Shown: positions 38,005 to 49,300 of the stretch, one piece after another
Layout: every line of letters starts with the position of its first letter
Numbering within the stretch: position 1 is the stretch's first letter
Assembly (NCBI GenBank): GCA_035048485.1
Contig: CM068581.1
Span: 62,845,393 to 62,909,392, forward strand
Reading direction: 5' to 3'
Source of the DNA: Pteria penguin
Lineage: Eukaryota; Mollusca; Bivalvia; Pterioida; Pteriidae
DNA: 64,000 bases
The notes under the pieces: generated by a model
The model's database searches: none
What the model saw: only the letters and a program-made list of their open reading frames with translations
Told to the model about the DNA's origin: nothing
Made by a program: the position numbers and the translations under genes

Positions 38005-38148
38005 TTATGGTGAACAGCCAAGAATGTCAAAGCGTAAGCTTGGATACCTGTACCATGTTTTAGGATTCAGACGAACCCCAGCAGCAGCAAGAACAGGAAC
38101 TATATAATTGGTCACTTTTGTAGATCTGTCATTATTTCCAGTAAATGC
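38005..38148 (-). CDS. Gene B exon 6: F5/8C domain, last third and stop
   Basis: 144 bases. Reads AFTGNNDRSTKVTNYIVP, VRLNPKTWYRYPSLRFDI and LGCSP, with TAA at 38007-38005. The acceptor TTTTAATTGTAG directly adjoins the end of the 3.3-kb repeat in intron 5. Confidence 0.92.
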   Translation of the reverse strand, partial: AFTGNNDRSTKVTNYIVPVLAAAGVRLNPKTWYRYPSLRFDILGCSP

Positions 38149-41100
38149 CTACAATTAAAACAAGAGGCCCAAGTGGGCCTATATCGCTCACCTGAGTACC
38201 TAGGTGATCAGTCATACATGAAGGAAGAATTCATTTATTTTTGCATTAATGTGACTAAGTCAACACAGATGTTGAAAATATGTCAAATTTTATTTCAGGC
38301 TAGAATAAAAAACAACACTTTTTTGCACATCCATTCAGGTGATTTTGATATTAAGCATTTCCTTTGTCTCTGCAAGAAGTCATTCGGGGCAACAAGTTAG
38401 TCATTTTCTTTAGGTAGGGCCTTTTGTTGACTGATTTCAAGTCTGGGTCATGAACAACAATTGTTTCAAATATTGTCCAGATCTGACTTAAAATTGCCTA
38501 ATTTCATATGTTGAGTTGTAAAGTAAAGATGATGGATAAATCCAAACCACAAGTCCAAAAATCATGAAACCATAGGACATACAAAATCAGTGAAAATGAA
38601 AAACAAATGGAAAATAACAAAATATGTCTACTTGAAGAGCATACAGATGGGTGCAGTCCTAACATAACATTCACGTTAACGCGAAAAACGGTCACGAGGA
38701 CTGCTTTAGCACACGTGCTAGGACTGCTCGACCGGACGCGCGTGCGCTCCTCGCGTTAACGCGGGAGGAAATTCGCGTTAACGCGATTTATTCCCGCGTG
38801 CGCTCAGTCCAGTCGCGCGTTCACATGATTACATTTGTAATTCTCTTTACAGTGGTACGGATGGAGGAAATAAAAGAATCTAATTAAATTACCGCAAATG
38901 TCGCCAAATATACGTGCATTAAATGTGATGATAAAATGACACCCCGCATTAAGGGTTTCATATGTAATATAATAATGGAAATCACCGTGTAGACATGCAC
39001 TCAGGTATTTATGAAAAACCTTCGTCAGTTTATACTATAAAGACTCTAGGAAAATTACATTCTAATTCTATTTTATTTATTTATTTTTGATTAATAAAAT
39101 TATGTATTTATTTCTTATTTGTTTATTTATTTATAATTTACTTATGTATTTATTCTTATTTATGTATTTACAATTGGGTTTTTTTTTGTAATTTAGCTAT
39201 TTTTCATAACATATGAATACCATGATTATCTCCATTATTATTCTTTTCATTAATTCAATTATCATTATTATTATTATCAATATTATTATCCTAAAATAAA
39301 AATAGATTTCATTATATACAATGTTCGGAAATTGTATTCAATATTTTTTTTTAAATTCATCCCTTTACTCGTAAGCCCTTTATTTAATTCTAAATATTTA
39401 CTTACATGCACACAGCAATATGTTTTTATATTTAAATATACAATGTATATATCGATTCTCCTTTAAATCCTTCTCTATATAAGTTGTAAGCAAGCGAACG
39501 TGGCTGTCAGCCACGTTCACGCGGCAGCCAAGCGCGTGAACGCGGCAGTCCAGCGCGTTAACGCAGTCTCAAAATTTAGTTCACGAGGAAATCTGCGTTA
39601 AGGCAAACGCGTGTGCTAAGCAGTCCTGAGCGCACGCGGAAAGCAAACTTCACGTTAACGCGACGTTAACATAATGTTATGTTAGGACTGCACCTCACTG
39701 TATGTGAACCCCTGTGATGGAGTGAGATCAGGTGCCCGGGGAGAGTGAGCATCTCCTGCTTGCTAGCAACACCCGTCACATATACCCCGTAGAAAGAGTC
39801 AAATCGTGTGAATTCCATATGTATCTATATATGGAGAAGTCGAAGTAGGTAACCTTCTAGTATAGAAGGTGTCAAATTTGTGTAAAGTGATCGGAATCGG
39901 TCTCAGTCCATATGTTGAGTGTTGAGAAACATCTAAAAACTTATTTAGATGTGTAAAGAAATGGAAAAAAAATTTTTGACCACAGCTGGATTTGAACCAC
40001 TACTCTCCATATTTCAATTACCAAGTGGTATATGTACCATTGTGAGAACTGCTTTTTAGACATGGTGGCATTATCTGTTAACCAATTTGGACGAAATTTA
40101 CCAAATTGATAGAGGACCTTTAGTACTTCATGTATTCCATGTTTCATTAAAATCTTTCATGTGGTATAACAGCAGAAGTGAAAAATGTGATTGAATTGTT
40201 CCTATACACCCTCATTTGGAAGTCTTAAAAAATTCATAGAAAATCCAAAAATTGAGATATTGACAAAATTCTTTCAAAGTAATATTCCTTATCATAATTA
40301 TGATCACAATAGTCCATAATAAATCATCATTATCAATTAACTGGGAAAAATTCTAAAATTTGATTTTGGAAGGGAACCAAAATGACAATACGTCTTCACT
40401 CATCCCTCTAGATCATTTCTATGCATTCTGTTTGTCTCTGTATACAGCCCGTATGAAAGAGAATATTGTTAAAGGAGGGAACTCTTTTGTGACCTACTTT
40501 TGACTATGGTGGCGCCACCTGTAAAGAGGTCTGGACGAAAACAACAGAATTTTAAGAGGATCATAAGTGACTTATTTCTACCAAGATTTATTAAAATTCC
40601 TTAAACAGTTTTGTAGAAAAAGTTGAAAATGTGAAAAATGGCCACCCCCCCCCCCTTTTGTTTTTTTTGGAAGTCTTAAACGTAAAATTCCTAATTTCAT
40701 GTTGAGTGTTGAGAAACATCTAAAACCTTATTTAGATGTGTAAAAAAAACTTATTTGACCACAGCTGGATTTGAACCGCTACTCTCCATATTTCAATTAC
40801 CAAGTGGTATATATGTACCATTGTGAGACCTACTTTTTAGACATGGCGGCATTATCTGTTAACCAATTTGGATGAAATTTACCAAATTGATAGAGGGCTT
40901 TTAGTACTTCATGTATTCCATGTTTCATTAAAATCTTTCATGTGATTTTGTAGAAAAAGTTGAAAATGTGAAAAATGGCCAACCCCCACCCTCCCCTTTT
41001 TTGGGAAGTCTTAAAAAATTCATAAAAAATCCAAAAATTGAGATAATGACAAAATTCTTTCACAATAATATTCCTTACCACAATTATGATCAAAATAGTC

Positions 41101-43280
41101 ATTAAGAAATCATCAATATCAATTAACTGAAAAACATGACACTTTTCTTCATTGAAATGACTAAGTCCAGAAACACGTCAAAAAAGCGTAAATTTTTGTT
41201 TGACGGATCTACACCCCGAACACAATTTTTAATAACCCATCTTTATAGATTGTTGAAATGCAATTAGTTTCCCCATTTATATACTGGTTCTGGAGAAGAT
41301 GTTTGAAGAGGGGTACCCTTTTGGGCACTTTTGGTCCCGCCCTGGATCCACCCCTGAGGACCTTGAGTACATCATTTACAAAAAGTTTGATCCAAATCTG
41401 CAATATAGTTCCAGAGAAGAAGTCGAAAATGTGAAAAAGTTAACGACGGACGACGGACAGCGCACTGTGACTATAGCTCACTTGAGCCTTTGGTTCAGGT
41501 GAGCTAAAAACCACATACACAAACAAATCGTTTATGACTTTACTCCGTTCAAAGGATTGCCAATTTTATGACAACATATATATCCAATTAGGTGTAAATC
41601 CAGTGTTTTGGAGTAAGGCATATACATCTGCATAATTGAAAATTTTCACTTAAATAACCCAACATTAGATAGATGATTAATTAATCTAGAAATTAATATT
41701 TCTCAATTTAATATTCATTTCTTACCGTAGGATGGAGTGTCCATACTTGTTCTGTGTTATTTAGAATGTAAATATTATACGAGGTTACCCATTGGTCATC
41801 GTTGGCTCTACCTTGTGTTACTACGGCCGTCACAAATTTGACAGTCGAAAATACAACCTGCGGTATTTAAAACCAAAATACGTTACAAAACTATATAATT
41901 ATACTGATCATTATTTTTTTTCAAGTATTTATTATAAATCAGTAGACATATGCATGTTGCCATGTTAATACATCGATGAGATATATGGAATATTATAAAG
42001 AATATCATCACACTGTCCGGCTGTAATTTGTATTGACATCTTCAAACAGAAGCCAATTTAATGAATCAAAGCATTTGAAGTGTAAGATTTTCTTTTTCAA
42101 TAAAAGCAATATTTTTTACCTATTGTGCACATTTTAAATGTTATTTTACCTATTGGTGTTCAGAATTTTGTAATGTTTTGAATAATTACAAACTTAGTCT
42201 GAAAAATTTACGCTGTAAATAGTGTGAGGCAAGAAGAGTCTCCATAAAATATTGCCGAAAATACGGGACTTCCGAGATACGCGTCCGATTCGAATTTTAC
42301 ACACTTCTTTAATGAAATACTAGGCATTAATTTCCGGCATAGTATAAATGGAGCACAACCGTAAGAAGAAACTTTTGTAAAAGTATGATTTTCGTAAGGG
42401 TTTTAGTCACGGGTGTACCTGTTTATATTATACTGGACATAGAATGCCCTACATTTCACTTCAATCAAATCACTGATCCGTACCGGTATCCCTGAAGTCC
42501 CGTATTGCGATGTTATCATTTAACTCATCCATTTATTTTTCAGTTTCCACATACATTGATACAATCATAAATTTAATAAACTAGTCTTCTTATAAGTGAG
42601 AGTATGGATTAAATTGATAAAACCTTATAAAACATAAATATTAGTGACTGCTTTCAACTTGCAAAAATCAGAAGGATAGAAAGTTTATCAAGAAAAAGTC
42701 AAAGTCGAAAAGGGAATAGACAAATTTAGATTATTTTAGATATATTTCATTTAAACAAAATTGAAGGAGCTTTAGATAATTAGCATTCATTGGAAGGAAA
42801 TCCATGATTTGATCAAAATTGGAAATGTTGACGAAAATATACAATATATGTTATCGAACAAAAGTTAAATGAGTTAATATATGAATGAGCACACTTCCAT
42901 ATTATTTGAAACGGTGTTTGCAAAGGGGCGTGGGGTTTTAATCCTCTAATATAATGCTGTTCGACTAACATTAACGTGTTGATATGCTTTTCATGACTTT
43001 TAACTTAACTTAGAATCTAAAAGTAATGCTGTGTTCTATGTGACATATGGACATAGACGCTGTCATTTTGGTATTCGTGATTTTCGCAGTAGGTGCGTAA
43101 TTCCTATTCCGGATGGTGTCTAACGTCCAAACCATTGTAACGTCCAAACATAGAATGGGCAATAATGTTACTTCATTTTTCGTATTTTTGCATCGGTTTC
43201 CATAGAAATGGTTTACGTCAGTTATTTCACGGCAGGTATCCACCCCGAGGGTAGATAAGTCTATATTATATGTATTATAT

Positions 43281-43372
<92 letters not shown>

Positions 43373-46300
43373 TATTACTTTAAACGTTTTTCAGTGTGTT
43401 GCCTTATATACAGAAGGTTTACAATGTAGTATGGCCTTAGCAAAATCTTCAAATCGTCAGAATATCTATTAAATACAATGTGTCATTAAGGAAATACTGT
43501 TATAAATCTTTAACCACTCGTGTTCTACATAAAATATATGGAATATTCTTTTAAGTTTAGAATATTTGACTATATATCTGAATATATCATTGACACCTGA
43601 ATCCATTCGGAGATTGTTGGAGGCGCCACTGGAGACCAAGATGTGGATGAGTCAAGCCAGTAACTATCCAAACCATTACCACCAGGGTTTATTGTTGACA
43701 TAGTAACTTTTTCCAGACCGAAACCGACAAGAGAAGTGGAAGATGTACAACCTATAATGAAATTAATTTAAATGCGTCATATGGTAATTAGGAATTCATC
43801 AGGTATATGAATGAAATTAAGATTTTGACAAGAATACAACAAAACAAGCACACATGTTATTCAGTGCTATTTAAAAGGAGTTTCCTTTCCCATGGAATTA
43901 CTATGACGTAAAGATGATGGATAAATCCAAAGCACAAGTCCAAAAATCATAAAACCAGAGGACATACAAAATCAGTGAAAATGAAAAACAAATGGAAAAT
44001 AACAAAATATGTCTACTTGAAGAGCATATGTGAACCCCTGTGATGGAGTGAGATCAGGTGCCCGGGGAGAGTGAGCATCTCCTGCTTGCTAGCAACACCC
44101 GTCACATATACCCAGTAGAAAGAGTCAGATCATGTAAATTCCATATGTATTTATATATGGAGAAGTCGAAGTAGGTAACCTTCTAGTATAGAAGGTGTCA
44201 AATCTGTGTAAAATGATCGGAATCGGTCTCAGTCCAGAATATCATTTAAAATTCTGGATAACGAGATATCATATGGAGTAATAAGAGTCTCGTAACGACC
44301 ATAGAATTTCCTCAGTGACGTTGCTAGTCTAGCACATATATAACCCTGGTTGAGCAGCTTAACTGTAAGTCGCCTAGCCCTCAGAACAAAGTCACTGTAA
44401 TTTGAACACGCTCTGGAATAACGTATTAACTGAGATATGAATACGCCGTATGCGGGCGATGATGGAATGTTGCTACTTATGAAAGGAAAGTTTGTGATAG
44501 CGAAATTGAAATCGTCACGTTTGTCATAGATTGAGGTGTTCAATTGACCATTAATGTCGAAAGACAACATAATATCTAAATACGAAGTAGAATTACTACT
44601 TTCTGTGGTTTCTTTGACCTCAAGTTCACTTGGATAGATGATGCTGAGGTAATCCGCGAATGAAGGATTATTAATTGAAAGCAAGTCATCTATATATCTG
44701 TAAGTAAAATTGAAGCCAAGAGCCAATTGTTTTTTTTCCTTGCGAAAGCAAAGACTGAATGAATTCAGCTTCGTATGAGTAAAGGAATATGTCAGCCAGA
44801 AGCGGAGCACAGTTAGTGCCCATTGGAATGCCGACAATTTGTTGAAAAACCTTACCTCCAAACACCACAAAAATATTATCGATAAGAAAGTTCAACATCT
44901 GGATGACAGCTGTTTCAGTGTATTTATTTTTGGAATCAGAATTTTCCCTAACAAAGTAAGTTTTATCGTGGCCTATTACTATATATTTGAATTTGCGGCT
45001 TCCGTTTTTACTAGTAAATGCATTTTGAATAATTTCCGTTAATCTGTCTTTTAATTTCTGATGAGGGATCGTTGTGTAAAGAGTCAAAAAGGCAAAAGAC
45101 TTGATAGAGTGAATTTTAGTAAAACTTTTTAGATGTTCTAACAACTCTTGAATTTTTAAGGATCCACATTTGATTAATTCCACTTTTGGAATATACTGTT
45201 TGGCAATATCTATGATTGATTGATTGATTGATTATTGTTTTACGTCACACCACGAATATTTCACGTATATGGTGACGGCATCTGCCTGATGCGGGGCATA
45301 CAAATTTTGACCTTTGCAACGGACCCACCCGAAGCAGTGAGGGATCTTTAACGTGCCATGCATACCACGACACGGGGCCTCGGTTTTTACTGTCTCATCC
45401 GAAAGACATGACACCGGCATGACCAGAGCGGGAATCGAACCCCGGCCTCCCGATCAGGAGTCCGACGCGATACCACTAGGCCACGCCGGCTTCAATATCT
45501 ATGAAGGCCAGATTTAATTTCTGAAAATATTTTTGTGAGTAGCATCGATACAGATCTTGTGGAACACTTCGAGGACCAGCGATAAAGCTTTGTTTGTAAG
45601 GATTTTTGTGCATTTTTGGAATGCAGTACAAATATGGAAGTTCTAAATTTAATTTATTTGAGTCAATACCAAACGTATTGAGGACAGATTTATGATTCTC
45701 GAGTACTTCCGAAACCGAAAAGTTCGTGAGAGTATAAGTAGGATTTCCTGGAGCTGAATTTAATCCTAATTCTTTCACTAGGCTGTCAAAGTAATATTTC
45801 TTACAAGTAAATGTATAATTATTGGGTGCTTTATCTGCTGGTGTAATAATATAATGTTCTTGGAGGAAGGTAAGTTCTCTGACAACATCAGGATCTTTAA
45901 AAATAGATTCAAATCTGGTGTTTACAGAACATTGTAATTTTTTAATTTTTGATCTTAGCAGTACTGCAATAGATTTTATCCATTCCGAAAGAGTGTTGAT
46001 CTGTACTTCCTCTCTTTTTGCCCATCGTGTGGCATATTCCTCGCAGCAGTTCATAATATTCTCAAAATTTTGGCTCCATGTGAATGATCTGGGTTCTCTG
46101 TATTTTGGACCTTTAAGTAAAAGTTCTCTTAATTTAGTGTTTTTAACAATATCGAGATCACCAGTAACGACATGGCCACAAGGAGAATATACAAAATTAG
46201 TTGAGGAACATGCACACGATTGAGAATGGCATGCAGAGTTGCTAAGATCAAGACACTGTAGAAACCCTTTGTAATTATAAATTTTGGATGCAACTGATGG

Positions 46301-49300
46301 CGTGTAGCTATAGGAAATACATGGCGGATCTTTGTTTTTGAAATATGGAGGTATTTTCTCTAAAACAGACTTATGATTTAAAATTTGGCCAAAATTTAAA
46401 TAATCAATGCCTTTATTTGCAAATTTAATTTTGATGAAAGGGCGATTAGATTTTTCCATAGAAATATCTGATTTTGACGGGACGAAAAAGTCTAGCGGTC
46501 GATATGTCCAGAATAATGCCATCTAGTCTATACTCTGCAGAGCTTATATCAGTAAATATACGGTGTCTGGACGATACGTACAACTCGTGTAATTTTCCCA
46601 GTGAAATAAAATAAAGTTTTGTACGAATGTGATGAAGGCCCAAAGGTTTATTTATAAATGGCAAAAGAGCATCAAAGGAAATATTATGTATTTCAGGTTT
46701 GTTGTATTTGCGTGTACCATGATTTCGATGGATGTCTCCTCTGGCTTTTGTTGAATAAACCGAGTACGTTAACTGATTGACACGCAGGACTAGTGAGGTT
46801 ACCAATACTACTAATATTGTCATTGCATCCATAAGGCGAAGCAGTGCCGAGACGTCTTATCCAGTATTCTTCTCTTTTCCGACGAAAAGGAGCGCTCAAA
46901 TTGGCATTGTTTGTGGGGTGATATTTTTTCTATAATTCTAATTTTCATTGAGAGAGTGGTCAGGCTGGTTGAAGAGGCGATAGAGTAATTGGTTTCCGCC
47001 ACAATTTATTTTGGACCTGTGACCTGATACTCTTGTACGGAGTTGTCCCTTTGTCTCTCCAACATATATTAACCCACAGAGTGAACACTCAACCGTATAC
47101 AATATTTGAACTCTTACAATTCAAATGGTCAAAACTATGCGTATGAAAGGTATGTTTAGTTAAATTACTCGTAAAAGAATTGTCTGTAATTAAGATGCTG
47201 CAAGTTTTGCAAATTTTGGTCCCGCATTTAGATATTTCACAATCATAAGCGGAGAATTGATAATCTTTAATTACGTCAACTAGTTTAACCTTACAGGGCT
47301 TGATGTTTATGAAGCTATCCGCATGTTGACACCAGAGTTCATTATTAGTGCTTACCACAAATGTTTGATTTCTAACGTAATTTAAGATAATATTGGGGAC
47401 ACCTAAGTTGACTGCTATGCACGTGTCCTTGTACATTGCAGTTCTTAATAATGATGTATACTTCGATCATAAAATTATAATTAAATATAATTAAAATTAA
47501 CATATAGTGCTGCAATTCCGCTCATCGTACGATTGATGAACTATTTAGAATCAAGTTAAAATTCCTGAGTTACAAACACTCTGCTACTGAAGCATTTCAA
47601 AGTTAAACGACAATTTACATGTATAGATTAAATGGCACACTACGCATTGTGAACTTAATAGTTGAATATATTCTAATCGTTTCTTTAAATATTTATATAT
47701 TACTAGAATTCCTATCATCGGCCATGAGCATCACTGAAGAGACATAAATTGTTGAAATGCGCATCTGGTGCACAAATATGTTCTAATATTTTATAACTAC
47801 TAGGACAGCGTCATTGATGATGTTCTGATAGTTCCGAGGACATCATAAGTGTAGTTTTCAGTGCTTTTGTACTGACGTGAAATATATACTTAACATTTTC
47901 AATTATGAAATTTTGTTTGAGGAGTATCTCCCATAGCTCTGTCACCAGATTGTTTTTGGCTCACTTTTCAGCTACTTCGGTTTTAACCCTACTCTTCAAA
48001 TGTTTATGTTATTAGAATTTCAGTCATCGCCGAAGAAACATAAATTTTCGACGAAATACGCATCTGGTGTACAAAATTATAACGTATATGTTTAAATATT
48101 TATTAAGATGTAAAGATGATGGATAAATCCAAACCATAAGTCTAAAAATCATGAAACCAGAGGACATACAAAATCAGTGAAAATGAAAAACAAATGGAAA
48201 ATAACAAAATATGTCTACTTGAAGAGCATATGTGAACCCCTGTGATGGAGTGAGATCAGGTGCCCGGGGAGAGTGAGCATCTACTGCTTGCTAGCAACAC
48301 CCGTCACATATACCCAGTAGAAAGAGTGAAATCGTGTAAATTCCATATGTATTTATATATGGAGAAGTCAAAGTAGGTAACCTTCTAGTATAGAAGGTGT
48401 CAAATCGTTCATGAAACTCATATACAAGCGTTACATTTAATATGACCTTCTCTTTAAGTACTTGTTCTTTTTGGGGGAATTTTCGGAACAAACCCGCAAA
48501 ATCCTCATGAGCAAACAAATGGTACAAGGAGTTTCTAACAATTTTTCCAAATGCAACTTATTTTGACAAATTTCACATATGTACTATACTCATTTTATAA
48601 TGTAATCTGAACTTTTGATGCTTAGTCCGGATAGTAATCCAAAGAAAAATAGCATCAACAAACATGTTCTTCACAACTTTAATTTCCTAAATCGTTTTGC
48701 AGGGCAGAAGTATTCGGTTCGATTCCCACATTAAGCCACTGTGTTAAAAATTTTAGTTATCCCTTGAAGAACAGTTGAAATGACGATTACAAACAAAACT
48801 CTCACTACTGACCCAAAGTATAAACAGATGGGTTGAAGCCAGAAGCCAGCCATGTATCGAAATGAAAAATGTGCCCTTCAGTAGAAATACGAATTAAATT
48901 CGATTTAAAACAGGTCCAGTTTATTCCTCCTTAATGTAAATTTTATGTTATAAAATGTCATCTTTGAGAGTAAAATTACGTCATAATTTAAGTAACAGAA
49001 ATAACGTCAGTAGACTATACAGGTATGGCTAACTTTATGCTTAACATTTGCATTTTACACTTATATACGTATATTTTTTTCTACATGCAAACGTTTCAAG
49101 ATTTTCTACAATTAAACTTCAACACCACAGTATAAAGCAAATTACTTTACCTTGGTCTTAACATCTACCTAATTCGCATTCAATGTCTAATGTGTGAGTT
49201 CGTTATAAATCTATTTAAAATAAAAACAAAATCTGATTTAATTCACAATTTTCCGTGCCGATTAGACAATATTTAATAAAAAATAAAAATAAAACTGGTA

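Larger units (their letters stand above)
38161..41507. repeat. 3.3-kb dispersed repeat filling intron 5 of gene B
   Basis: It begins AAGAGGCCCAAGTGGGCC with TATCGCTCACCTGAG and ends TATAGCTCACTTGAGCC with TTCAGGTGAGCTAAAA, so GCTCACCTGA is inverted near both ends. This end motif is a repeat type I associate with bivalves. Inside are a copy of repeat R3 broken by a 1.06-kb transposon and a 250-base internal duplication. No coding capacity. Confidence 0.7.
44229..47436 (-). mobile_element. Penelope-like element with N-terminal GIY-YIG (Naiad-type order), decayed
   Basis: Minus-strand order is a Cys-rich CGTKICKTC motif (about 47226-47198), GIY-YIG nuclease (SLCGLIYVGETKGQLR, 47090-47040), a conserved linker (YWIRRLGTASPYGCND), a long middle region and a Penelope-type RT ending near 44229. 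In canonical Penelope elements GIY-YIG is C-terminal; the N-terminal position plus a CxC-type zinc motif is the feature of the permuted Naiad clade. The frame is broken by shifts, stops and a SINE. Copies of R3 lie on both sides. It sits in intron 3 of gene B, in the gene's orientation. Confidence 0.88.
47682..48110 (+). repeat. Tandem pair of hammerhead-bearing repeat units
   Basis: Cores at 47728 and 48024 are about 300 bases apart in the same orientation, with shared flanks (AAATATTTAT or AAATGTTTATGTTATTAGAA before; CTGGTGCACAAA or CTGGTGTACAAA after). The spacer matches the spacer of the 31.6-kb pair (GACGTGAAATATATACTTAA). It lies between the Penelope element and an R3 copy, on the strand opposite to the Penelope genes. 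Confidence 0.78.

Noticed and set aside
43010..43243. 77-codon minus-strand frame in gene B intron 4
   Set aside because: No motif, and it is not framed by splice signals of the right phase.
47089..47436. Independent host zinc-finger gene
   Set aside because: The Cys motif leads straight into GIY-YIG and the RT of the Penelope-like element in the same orientation.
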